A stretch of 64,000 nt of DNA, taken from the NCBI RefSeq assembly GCF_014652575.1, contig NZ_BMZB01000001.1, positions 1,417,722 through 1,481,721 of the forward strand. The letters run 5' to 3'. The translations under genes and the position numbers were made by a program. Every line of letters begins with the position of its first letter. Position 1 is the first letter of the stretch. Below, in pieces: positions 46,683 through 54,767 of the stretch. The notes below the pieces were generated by a model, which had not been told where the DNA came from, ran no database searches, and was given only the letters and a program-made list of their open reading frames with translations. The DNA is from Asticcacaulis endophyticus. GTDB lineage: Bacteria; Pseudomonadota; Alphaproteobacteria; Caulobacterales; Caulobacteraceae.

Positions 46683-47458
46683 CCAACAAAATCGCCCTTG
46701 TCACCGGCGGAGCCAGCGGGATCGGTGAGGCCATCGTGCGGGCCTTTGTGGCGGAAGGGGCGACGGTCATCATCTCCGACATCGACCCGAAAGTGGGCGA
46801 GGCGCTGGCGGCTGAACTTGGCGATCAGGCATCCTACATGCACCTGGATGTGGCGCTGGAATCCGAGTGGATCAATGTCACCGATATCATCGCTGCCAAG
46901 TTCGGCGGACTCAATATCCTCGTCAACAATGCCGGGATTACCGGCAATGAGGGCGGTAGCGGCAGGCCTCACGACCCGGAACATACGGCGCTGGAAGACT
47001 GGCGCAAGGTCATGCACGTCAATCTGGACGGCACGTTTTTGGGCTGCAAGCACGCCATTCGGGTGATGAGGGAAACGGGCTCAAACGGGTCGATCATCAA
47101 TATGTCATCGCGGTCAGGACTGGTCGGGATTCCGCATCAGGCGGCCTACGCGGCCTCAAAAGCGGCGGTGCGCAATCACTCGAAAACCGTGGCGCTATAT
47201 TGCGCCGAGCAGAACCTGAATATCCGCTGCAACTCGGTTCATCCGGCGGCGATCCAGACCGCCATGTGGGATGAGATCGTCAAAAAGGGCAATCCCGACA
47301 AGATGAGGGCCGCGACACCTTTGCACCGGTTCGGGCGGCCGGAGGAAGTGGCCGCCCTGGTGCTTCTTTTGGCATCGGATGAGGCGACCTATATCACCGG
47401 GTCGGAGTTTAATATCGACGGCGGGATACTGGCCGGGTCGTCGGCGTCACCGGAGTAA
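46670..47458 (+). CDS. Short-chain dehydrogenase/reductase
   Basis: 262 residues, classical SDR. The cofactor motif is TGGASGIGEAI (about residues 12-22), with IISDID suggesting NAD preference. NNAG is followed by catalytic Ser in INMSSRSGL and YAASKAA (Tyr and Lys). A C-terminal LLLASDEATYITGSEFNIDGG is standard. It resembles cyclopentanol and 3-alpha-hydroxysteroid dehydrogenases, but the substrate cannot be assigned. The start overlaps an AT-rich frameshifted gene; the stop overlaps the convergent GDT1-family gene by about 12 bases. Confidence 0.92.
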   Translation: MPRLTNKIALVTGGASGIGEAIVRAFVAEGATVIISDIDPKVGEALAAELGDQASYMHLDVALESEWINVTDIIAAKFGGLNILVNNAGITGNEGGSGRPHDPEHTALEDWRKVMHVNLDGTFLGCKHAIRVMRETGSNGSIINMSSRSGLVGIPHQAAYAASKAAVRNHSKTVALYCAEQNLNIRCNSVHPAAIQTAMWDEIVKKGNPDKMRAATPLHRFGRPEEVAALVLLLASDEATYITGSEFNIDGGILAGSSASPE

Positions 47459-48025
47459 TTCCACCACTTGCCACACACCAAAGCCCACAAACATCACTGA
47501 CGCGGCCCAGCGGATATACTGCATCGGCACGACTTTCAGCACCTTATCGCCGAAGAATACGGCGGGTACATTGGCGAGCATCATGCCCAGGGTCGTGCCG
47601 AACACCACGGCGATCAGATTGTCATACTGAGCGCCCAAGGCCACGGTGGCGATCTGGGTCTTGTCGCCCATTTCAGCCAGAAAGAACATGATGGTGGTGG
47701 TGACGAACGGGCCGTAGTCTTTTTTGATTTCGCCTTCGCCCTCTTCGATTTTGTCGGGCACCAAAATCCATAAACCCAAGCCAATAAAGGCAATGGCGAC
47801 CAGCCAGGGCATATAGGCCTCAATACCCAACCCGCCGACAAAGGTACCGACCCAGGCCGCAAAGGCATGGTTGATCAGGGTGGCGACAAAGATGCCGAAA
47901 ATAATCGGGGCAGGTTTTTGATACCGTGCGGCCAGAATCAGCGCCAGAAGCTGAGTCTTATCGCCAATTTCGCTCAGCGCTACGAGGGTGGTGGAGTGGA
48001 GGAACGGTTCAAAAAAGGGAGGCAT
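47447..48025 (-). CDS. GDT1/UPF0016 family manganese exporter (MneA-like)
   Basis: 192 residues, six transmembrane helices in two inverted halves. Each half has the signature ExGDKT: SEIGDKTQLLALILAARY near residue 18 and AEMGDKTQIATVALGAQY near 118. Bacterial members export Mn(II); the family also includes human TMEM165. The leader carries a yybP-ykoY riboswitch, which directly supports manganese control and thus the exporter role. It converges with the SDR gene and overlaps its end. Confidence 0.93.
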   Translation of the reverse strand: MPPFFEPFLHSTTLVALSEIGDKTQLLALILAARYQKPAPIIFGIFVATLINHAFAAWVGTFVGGLGIEAYMPWLVAIAFIGLGLWILVPDKIEEGEGEIKKDYGPFVTTTIMFFLAEMGDKTQIATVALGAQYDNLIAVVFGTTLGMMLANVPAVFFGDKVLKVVPMQYIRWAASVMFVGFGVWQVVELLR

Positions 48026-48060
48026 TCAGGGTTTCCGCGTGACCGGCCGGTCTTAAGACA

Positions 48061-48111
48061 TAACGATCTTCTGACGGCGGCCAATCACATATGGCCGTCA
48101 GCGGATCGTTA
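48061..48111 (-). promoter_or_regulatory. Hairpin downstream of the riboswitch aptamer
   Basis: A near-perfect inverted repeat (TAACGATC and CTGACGGC arms) between the aptamer and the GDT1-family start. There is no T-run, so it is probably a structural part of the expression platform rather than a terminator. Confidence 0.55.
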
Positions 48112-48226
48112 GGTCTCACCTGCACCGGAAACTCCGGAGTGATAACGCCATGCCGATACCCGGCAAGTGTGTTGACGTTATCCGCGATTAAAACCGCGCG
48201 GTTACTCCCCTAAAGGATGCGGGCCT
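48108..48226 (-). ncRNA. yybP-ykoY manganese riboswitch
   Basis: Reading the minus strand, the conserved segments appear in order: TTTAGGGGAGTAACCGC (ending near 48201), then GTCAACACACTTGCCGGG, and GTGCAGGTGAGACCT (ending at 48111). These match the yybP-ykoY aptamer, which binds Mn(II) and turns on efflux genes. The aptamer lies about 85-200 bases upstream of the GDT1-family start, the expected partner gene. Confidence 0.88.
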
Positions 48227-48255
48227 TATCGAGGATAAGGCGCCTTTAGTCAACA

Positions 48256-48546
48256 TCAGATTTCGTAATCGACCATCAGCCGATCAGCCACGACCGAGCG
48301 CACAAAGGCGGCGGCTTCCTGATGGGCGGGGTGCACCTGATAGGCGTCAAGGGCTGCGCGCGAGGTGAATTCCGAATAGAGCACGACATCACCCGACACA
48401 TTGGTCGCCGAAAAATCAATGCCGACCTCGATCAAGGTCAGGCCGTCGATCTTGCCCGCAAGGCCTTCCAAAACCTCTTTCACCTTGGCGGCGTTTTCGG
48501 CCTTGTTGTCGTCTTTCAGTTTCCACATGACGATGTGCTTGATCAT
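48256..48546 (-). CDS. Dabb (stress-responsive alpha/beta barrel) protein
   Basis: 96 residues, one ferredoxin-like Dabb domain: IKHIVMWKLKDDNKAENAAK at the start, LTLIEVGIDFS in the middle, VVLYSEFTSRAALDAYQVHP and a final FVRSVVADRLMVDY. Members form dimeric barrels; most are of unknown function, some are cyclases or decarboxylases. It starts 11 bases after the end of the AEC transporter gene on the same strand, and is probably co-transcribed with it. Confidence 0.9.
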   Translation of the reverse strand: MIKHIVMWKLKDDNKAENAAKVKEVLEGLAGKIDGLTLIEVGIDFSATNVSGDVVLYSEFTSRAALDAYQVHPAHQEAAAFVRSVVADRLMVDYEI

Positions 48547-48557
48547 GGATGGGCTCC

Positions 48558-49478
48558 TTAATGCGTTAAAATTAGCGCTATGGCGCTGAGGGTAAACAGG
48601 CTGATGGCCGTGCTTTGGGAGATGGCGATGGCGGCATTTTCATACCATGTGCCATAGATTTTGGTCTGAATGAATACGCTGACTGCGGTGGGTGTGGCCG
48701 CCAGAAGGACGCCGGTTTTGAAAATGAGCGGCTCAGCGTTCACGGCCCACAGCGCCACGGCCACAACGGCGGGGGCGAGGACGATCTTGGCGGCCACGGC
48801 CACGGCTGATGATTTCTCAAACCCGAACAGGGTCTTGGCCGGCATCATGGCCAGCATCCCGCCCAGCGCCACTAACGCCACCGGCGGGCCGGACCGCCCC
48901 AGCATATCAAGCCCGGTCTGAAACACCGGCGGAAAGCGCACATGAAACAGCATGAGCACCAACCCCACGGCGCTGGCGATGATGGTCGGGTTCATGGCGG
49001 TGCGTTTCAGCGCCGAGCGGATACGGTGTCCTGATGACCACGCCAGCGCCGCGCATCCCAGACAAAACAACAAAAGGAAATCGACCGCGACGATCAGTGC
49101 CCCGATCTGGCCCGCCGCCTGCCCGAACAGGCTGGTGGCGATGGGGATGCCGAGGAACGCCGAATTATTGATAAAGCTGGCCATGCCCGCACCGACGGCT
49201 TCGGTGCGCTGGGATTTGAGGGCGGTCAGGGTGATGACGCTAACGCCTGCGCACACCATCATGGCCCCGGCATAGGTCAGGATCATCAAGGCGGTGTGGG
49301 CATCGGGCCGGGTCATCTGCGAGAAGTAGGACAGCAGAAACGCCGGAAAGCCCAGCCAGTAGAAATAGGCCGATAAGCCATCAAGACCGTGCGCGGTCAG
49401 GCGCTTGGTCTTGACCAGCAGCGCGCCCAGCCCGATCAGGCTGAAAAAGATCAGGACGCGCGCGACGGTTTCAAACAT
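48558..49478 (-). CDS. AEC (auxin efflux carrier) family transporter
   Basis: 306 residues with ten predicted transmembrane helices in two five-helix halves. Recognisable family segments are FFSLIGLGALLVKTKRL, FINNSAFLGIPIATSLFG (the conserved Asn-rich stretch after helix 4) and the second-half crossing VLLAATPTAVSVFIQTKIYG. Bacterial members carry malate, malonate or other organic anions; the substrate is unknown here. It is the upstream gene of a two-gene unit with the Dabb protein and diverges from the M20 peptidase. Confidence 0.88.
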   Translation of the reverse strand: MFETVARVLIFFSLIGLGALLVKTKRLTAHGLDGLSAYFYWLGFPAFLLSYFSQMTRPDAHTALMILTYAGAMMVCAGVSVITLTALKSQRTEAVGAGMASFINNSAFLGIPIATSLFGQAAGQIGALIVAVDFLLLFCLGCAALAWSSGHRIRSALKRTAMNPTIIASAVGLVLMLFHVRFPPVFQTGLDMLGRSGPPVALVALGGMLAMMPAKTLFGFEKSSAVAVAAKIVLAPAVVAVALWAVNAEPLIFKTGVLLAATPTAVSVFIQTKIYGTWYENAAIAISQSTAISLFTLSAIALILTH

Positions 49479-49596
49479 GGGATTTGGCGTAAACCACGCA
49501 CGCTGTCAGGTAAAGTGTGCGTAGTGTCGCGCGGCAAAAAAACTTGCCGGATTGGCGTTTCAGTGAAAGGCTTAAGCTTCACATGAGGGGCAGGCC

Positions 49597-50916
49597 ATGA
49601 CCATCCAATTTGATCGCCGTTTCGTTCTGATGGGGCTGGCAGGCGCGGCCATGCCCTTGCCGGTGTGGGCGCAAGACTTAGAGGCCCGCGTAGCGACACT
49701 GGCGGCCCAGTATCAGCCCAAGGTCGTCGCCTGGCGGCGCGATATCCATCAGAACCCGGAACTGTCCAACCGTGAAGTGCGCACCGGAAAACTGATCGCC
49801 AAGGATCTTAAGCGCATGGGCCTTAGCGTGCGCACCGGCCTTGCGGGCAATGGCGTGGTTGGGGTGCTAAAAGGCGGGAAACCGGGGCCTGCGATTGCGT
49901 TGCGCGCCGATATGGACGCCCTGCCGGTGGAGGACAAGACCGGTGAGCCGTTTGCCTCCAAAGCCATGGGTGAATATGAAGGTAAGGCCGTGCCGGTCAC
50001 CCATGCTTGCGGCCATGATGCCCATGTCGCCATGCTGCTGGGGGCGGCAGAAGTGTTGAGCCAGATGAAGGCCGACATTGCCGGGGATATTGTCTTTATC
50101 TTTCAACCGGCTGAGGAAGGCCCGCCCAAGGGCGAAGAGGGCGGCGCCGATGTCATGATCCGCGACGGCGCGCTGGATAACCCCAAGGTCAAATCCATCT
50201 TCGGCATCCATGTCTGGCCGGGTAAGCCGGGGGAACTTTTGTACCGGCCCGAAGGCTTCATGGCCCAGACCGACCGGCTGGAAATCCAGTTGCACGGCGT
50301 GCAGACCCACGGATCACGACCATGGGACGGGGTCGATATTACGGCTTTGGCGGCCGATATCACCCAGACGATCAACCAGATTACTTCGCGTCGTCTGAAC
50401 ATCACCAAGGAGCCGACGGTGGTGACGATTTCGATCATGGAAGGCGGTCTGCGCTATAATATAATACCTGAAACCCTGCGGCTGGCCGGGACCATGCGTA
50501 CGTTTTCAAAGGCGCGCCGCGATGAAGCCATCGATAAGGTGACCAAGGTGGTCGAGCAATTGGCGGCGTCCTATGGGGCGACAGCCAAGGTCGAGTTCAC
50601 CATGAACGCGCCGCTGACCTATAACGATCCGCAACTGTCGAAGGACATCTTTCCGGTGCTGGTCAAGGCGGCGGGGGAGGGTAAGGTCAGCGATAAGGCG
50701 ACGCTGATTACCGGCGGTGAGGACTTTGCCGAATATCAAAAAGTCGTACCGGGGGTGTTTTGTTTCTTAGGCATCGCTAAACCCGGCGAAGACCCGGAAA
50801 AAATCCCGCCCAACCATTCGCCCTATTTCAACATTTATGAACCGGCGATGGAAGTCGGGGTGCGCGCCCATGCTCTGGCGGCGCTATTTATGCTGACGCG
50901 CGAGGCGTCAGTTTAA
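49597..50916 (+). CDS. Exported M20D-family metal-dependent amidohydrolase
   Basis: 439 residues. The N-terminus (FDRRFVLMGLAGAAMPLPVWA) looks like a Tat signal with a twin arginine, cleavage after VWA. The peptidase core has ALRADMDALPVED, HACGHDAHVAMLLGAA with the metal-binding His and Asp, and FQPAEEGPPKGEEGG with the catalytic Glu pair. A lid domain (about 220-340) and HSPYFNIYEPAMEVGVRAHA complete it. Family members hydrolyse N-acyl amino acids, hippurate or IAA conjugates; a periplasmic aminoacylase is the best guess. Confidence 0.92.
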   Translation: MTIQFDRRFVLMGLAGAAMPLPVWAQDLEARVATLAAQYQPKVVAWRRDIHQNPELSNREVRTGKLIAKDLKRMGLSVRTGLAGNGVVGVLKGGKPGPAIALRADMDALPVEDKTGEPFASKAMGEYEGKAVPVTHACGHDAHVAMLLGAAEVLSQMKADIAGDIVFIFQPAEEGPPKGEEGGADVMIRDGALDNPKVKSIFGIHVWPGKPGELLYRPEGFMAQTDRLEIQLHGVQTHGSRPWDGVDITALAADITQTINQITSRRLNITKEPTVVTISIMEGGLRYNIIPETLRLAGTMRTFSKARRDEAIDKVTKVVEQLAASYGATAKVEFTMNAPLTYNDPQLSKDIFPVLVKAAGEGKVSDKATLITGGEDFAEYQKVVPGVFCFLGIAKPGEDPEKIPPNHSPYFNIYEPAMEVGVRAHALAALFMLTREASV

Positions 50917-50918
50917 TC

Positions 50919-51542
50919 CTACTCGACGGGCGATTTGGCTCCGGAACTGGCGAGAGCCTTATCTTCTGGCGAAGGCGTCACCGACATGGTGGCGGGCAGG
51001 TCATCCACACCCGGCAGGCCGACATGCATTAGCTGCCAGCCAAACAAAGTCTTGCGCTTCATGGTGAAGATGGTTTCGCCCTGCACCGGATGGGTGACCG
51101 ACAGGCGGGTACGGTCGGGGCTCCAGTACAGCACGTCCGGCACCGGTGGTTTGTCGGTAAAAGTTCTGGGGTCGACCTTATTGGCGTCCTTACCGGCGCC
51201 CAAGGTCAGGGCCCAAATCGCGCGGGCGGTCAGGTACGAGTCGATATTGATCGTCGGCGTGGGCTTGGTCATAGGCACAATGGCGGCAGCGACGGCACCG
51301 ATCGGGTCTTTCAGGAAGCTGGGCGGCGGGGCGGCGATACTGTCGCCCTCCGTGGAGGTGATCAACTGGGCTTTGAGCGATGTACGCACATCATCAAACG
51401 CGACCAGTTCGGCAAGGGATTGAATATCCTCGGCTTCGGCAGACGAGCGCAGATCGTAAAACGACCAGATCGGCCCGGCCAGAAACGCCGCGACGAACGC
51501 CAGCAGCGCGAAAATAACGGTAAGCGGCAGTATCCTTGACAC
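50919..51542 (-). CDS. DUF2939 protein
   Basis: 207 residues. One N-terminal membrane helix (LPLTVIFALLAFVAAFLAGPIW) is followed directly by the DUF2939 signature FYDLRSSAEAEDIQSLAELVAFDDVRTSLKAQL (split at the domain start). The rest is a soluble periplasmic beta-rich domain with ALTLGAGKDAN and TMKRKTLFGWQLMHVGLP. Function unknown; it is an inner-membrane-anchored periplasmic protein by topology. It converges with the M20 gene, with only two bases between the stops. Confidence 0.85.
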   Translation of the reverse strand: MSRILPLTVIFALLAFVAAFLAGPIWSFYDLRSSAEAEDIQSLAELVAFDDVRTSLKAQLITSTEGDSIAAPPPSFLKDPIGAVAAAIVPMTKPTPTINIDSYLTARAIWALTLGAGKDANKVDPRTFTDKPPVPDVLYWSPDRTRLSVTHPVQGETIFTMKRKTLFGWQLMHVGLPGVDDLPATMSVTPSPEDKALASSGAKSPVE

Positions 51543-51624
51543 GAAGCGTCCCCCAATTTTGCCCGTTCAGGCATCCCACCCGTTAACCATATCATGACGC
51601 AGCGTACTTCCGCACCTGCTTTTT

Positions 51625-52704
51625 TTACGCCATTTGCGGAGTCTGAATAAACGGGCGCTGCACCGGCTGGCGGGTGATGATCTTATGGACGAAGGCCAGC
51701 TTTTCCTTGACGCGCGGCGACAGGATGAAGGGGTAAAGCGGGCGTTCCCCCATCGAGGCATGGATGGAGTTGATAGCCACACTTAAGGGTATCCAGGTCT
51801 CGGCCAGACGATCAAAATCGAGCACCGTATAGGGATCGAAATCGACATCGGCGGCAATGGCATCGTGATGCGGGGCCTTGAGCGCCATGCCGTAACAATG
51901 GGCGGTTTCCAGCGCGTCGATGATGTGCAGGCAGTGCGCAAACGATTCCGCGAAATCCTCCCACGGGTGCATCGAGGCGTAGGCGGAAATATATTCGTTC
52001 TGCCAGTTGGGTGGCGTGCCATTGGTATAGTGCTTCTGAATGGCCGTGTCGTAGTCGATGCGGTCATCGCCAAAGACGGCGCGGCATTCTTCGAGCAATC
52101 CGCCATCACGCACCATCTTGTTCCAGATAAAGTGGCCGATCTCATGCCGGAAATGGCCGAGCAGCGTGCGGTAATGCTCATTCATCTGACTGCGCACGGT
52201 CTCGCGGGTCAGGTCGTCGGCTTCGGCCGCACGGATGGATATCCGTCCCTCATCGTGACCGGTCATGGCGGCTTTATGGCGGCCGTCGGACGTGATCTGA
52301 TCCTCAAGGAAATCAAAAGCCAGCCCGCCGTGCGGGTCGACATCGCGCCCCTGCGCCGGCAGGTTCCATTTCAGGAACGAATAGAACAGATGGCGCTGGG
52401 CCTCACCAATCCGGCGCCAGTTGTCGATACTGTTGGGCACAAAGCGGTTGTAGCGGCAGGCCCGGCAAAAATCGTTGGGGTCTTCGGCCCCGACCGTCCA
52501 GTTACAGACATCGGTGACGGCATTGGCGCAAAAGCGCTGACTGGCCGAACCATTCACCGGCTTCCAGAATGGTTCGCTGACCGGCTCCATCGCGCACAGT
52601 TCCTGTAGCTGCGGCACAAAGCCCAGCCGGTAGCCGCAGTTCACGCAATTACGGTTATGGAAATAGACCGTATTCTGACAGTTGCTACAGGTGAAGATTT
52701 TCAT
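51625..52704 (-). CDS. Zinc-ribbon metallopeptidase of the Mx/DUF2248 type
   Basis: 359 residues. An N-terminal zinc ribbon has CSNCQNTV and CVNCGYRLG (about residues 6-26); more cysteines follow in FCANAVTDVCNW and FCRACRYNRF. The peptidase motif is H187-E188-x-x-H191 (RHEIGHFIW), with AEW-type downstream acidic residues (DFAESFAHCLH) likely giving the third ligand. There is no signal peptide, so it is cytosolic. The family is widespread in proteobacteria; its substrates are unknown. Confidence 0.88.
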   Translation of the reverse strand: MKIFTCSNCQNTVYFHNRNCVNCGYRLGFVPQLQELCAMEPVSEPFWKPVNGSASQRFCANAVTDVCNWTVGAEDPNDFCRACRYNRFVPNSIDNWRRIGEAQRHLFYSFLKWNLPAQGRDVDPHGGLAFDFLEDQITSDGRHKAAMTGHDEGRISIRAAEADDLTRETVRSQMNEHYRTLLGHFRHEIGHFIWNKMVRDGGLLEECRAVFGDDRIDYDTAIQKHYTNGTPPNWQNEYISAYASMHPWEDFAESFAHCLHIIDALETAHCYGMALKAPHHDAIAADVDFDPYTVLDFDRLAETWIPLSVAINSIHASMGERPLYPFILSPRVKEKLAFVHKIITRQPVQRPFIQTPQMA

Positions 52705-52821
52705 GACTTGCGGTTATTTTCTGGCGGCTTGGGTTACACTTATTGCCTGTCTAAGGCGTATGATGCTCCTAAATCCATCTTTACACATCCTCTGTTTTGT
52801 AAGCAGTGCGTAAGGACTAAC

Positions 52822-54678
52822 TCAGATAAACATAATGTCGCCCGCCTGAAGGGTCGGTGTATTCAGCAGAAACGCCACCACGCTTGCGCTTGATGCGCCA
52901 TTGCCATCAATATCAAACCACAGGGCGCGCGTGGCGGTATCAAAATAAACCGTTGCCGTGGTCGCCGTTGGCGTGACACCTGCACCCGTTAAGAAGCCAA
53001 CACCTTGCGTAAGCTGAAATCCGGCCGGAACCCCAAAGGCAGACGCGCTTAGGGCCAGCCGGTCGCCTTGCGCGCGATCAAAATCAAATACAAAATCGGC
53101 GGCCGTTGTGCGCGTATCGAAATAGAATATATCCCCGCCCGCGCCGCCGGTCAGGTAATCTGCCTCAAGTCCCCCAATCAGGAAATCGCCGCCATTGCCG
53201 CCGTCCAGTATATCGGCGCCCCATTCGCCAAACAGAGTGTCCTCGTTTTCCTGACCGTAGAGTCGGTCTTCGCCGGTTCCCCCGGCCAGAAAGTCATTTC
53301 CGGTCTCTCCGAAAAGAACATCCATGGCGTCCTGACCATAGAGCGTGTCATTGCCAGTACCGGCAATCAGCGTATCCTGCCCGCCCTCGCCAAACAGCGT
53401 GTCGTTTCCGACCTGGCCATACAGGGTGTCATTGCCAAACCCGCCGGCCAGAAAGTCATGGCCGTATTCTCCGAACAGGGTGTCGTCACCATCTTCTGAG
53501 TAGGCGGTATCGTCATTATGTCCCAAGATAAGCGTATCGTTGCCACCGCCGGCATAGACCAGATCCCGGCCATCCTGACCGTACAGAAAGTTGGCGACCG
53601 AATTACCATAAAGGGTATCATTGCCTGATCCGCCGATCGCATTTTCGATGGTAGCGCCCCTGGCGATCGAGACATTGCCAATCAGAGCGCCAACGCTGGA
53701 AAAATGTTCCGCCCGCAGATCAATCAGGCAGGCGCTGGTGTAGCCGCTGAAATTAAAGGTGTCCGTTCCCCCCGCATCCCAGGCACAGAATATCAGCGCC
53801 GAAGACGCGCTGGTGGCTGAGAACCACGGCAGGCCTGCATTACTGGCAAAGCCGTAAACCGTATCGCCGGTGCGGGTCGACATATTGGCGCCGTAGCGGC
53901 TTTGGGCGGCGGCGATATCATCCAGCAAGGGGGCTGAGGCTGAGTAGTTCTGGAAATCGGCGCCGGTATTGCTTTCGTCCCAATAGCTCATGGCAGTATA
54001 TTGTCGGCTGTCTTCGTAGTAGGGGGCATGAGCACTATAGCTTAAGGTTTCCCCGCCGGTTGCGCTGTAATTGCCAGGATGGGACAGGCCCAGAATATGG
54101 CCGACTTCGTGGGTCAGCGTCTGAAATGCATAGTTCAGAACTGCCGGCGTTCCATTGCCATAAGAGGTTGAGTTGATCCATACTCCGGCGTTGACGGTGA
54201 CCTGACTGCCCCAGGTGGAATACGAGCTTTGCGCAAAACCTGCGGCACCATCCATTCCGGTTGAGTAATTGCCAAACAGAAGCGACGCTGAGTCTGAATA
54301 GGCAGCCCCTCCGGATGTACCCGAACCAGCCCTGACGAAGGTTAGGTTGGCCACATCGGCCCAGGCTTGAAGAACCAGTTCTGTCGCCAGAATCTGTGCT
54401 TCGTTGAATACAGAAAAGCCGCCGGTGTCGTTGGGCATGGTGCCGGAGGTCGCACGGTAGCCATAGGTGATGGTCGCAGCCTGCCCGGAAACATTATACC
54501 CATTAAGCGCCCAGCCGCCACGGATGAGTTGGGCGGCCGCTTCGTCAACCGTGAAGGAGGGCTTGGTGTTTGGCCCAGTATTGCCGCGCACATAGTTCGG
54601 ATCGATTTGGCTGTACACAAAGCTTGAGGATTCGAGGGCGGCAGATGCGGAGGTAAACACGGCGGTCTCCATAGGCAA
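52822..54678 (-). CDS. Serralysin-like M10 metalloprotease with RTX repeats
   Basis: 618 residues. The catalytic domain has the extended zinc motif H190-E191-x-x-H194-x-x-G-x-x-H200 (HEVGHILGLSH) and the Met-turn MSYWDES (YTAMSYWDESN), as in serralysins. RTX nonapeptides occupy about 350-510. A C-terminal module ([17 protein letters not shown], then TRALWFDIDGNG) closely resembles the end of the Calx-beta/RTX protein at 36509. There is no N-terminal signal peptide; the N-terminus may be a short propeptide. Type I secretion to the medium is expected, but no ABC-type exporter or inhibitor gene is adjacent. Confidence 0.93.
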   Translation of the reverse strand: MPMETAVFTSASAALESSSFVYSQIDPNYVRGNTGPNTKPSFTVDEAAAQLIRGGWALNGYNVSGQAATITYGYRATSGTMPNDTGGFSVFNEAQILATELVLQAWADVANLTFVRAGSGTSGGAAYSDSASLLFGNYSTGMDGAAGFAQSSYSTWGSQVTVNAGVWINSTSYGNGTPAVLNYAFQTLTHEVGHILGLSHPGNYSATGGETLSYSAHAPYYEDSRQYTAMSYWDESNTGADFQNYSASAPLLDDIAAAQSRYGANMSTRTGDTVYGFASNAGLPWFSATSASSALIFCAWDAGGTDTFNFSGYTSACLIDLRAEHFSSVGALIGNVSIARGATIENAIGGSGNDTLYGNSVANFLYGQDGRDLVYAGGGNDTLILGHNDDTAYSEDGDDTLFGEYGHDFLAGGFGNDTLYGQVGNDTLFGEGGQDTLIAGTGNDTLYGQDAMDVLFGETGNDFLAGGTGEDRLYGQENEDTLFGEWGADILDGGNGGDFLIGGLEADYLTGGAGGDIFYFDTRTTAADFVFDFDRAQGDRLALSASAFGVPAGFQLTQGVGFLTGAGVTPTATTATVYFDTATRALWFDIDGNGASSASVVAFLLNTPTLQAGDIMFI

Positions 54679-54767
54679 TCGATGTTAGAGCATTACGCAG
54701 CTATAGATCTGAAACCTACGCTATATCCGCCGTTTGTAGAATAGGATGACAATAACTTGACCCGAAA

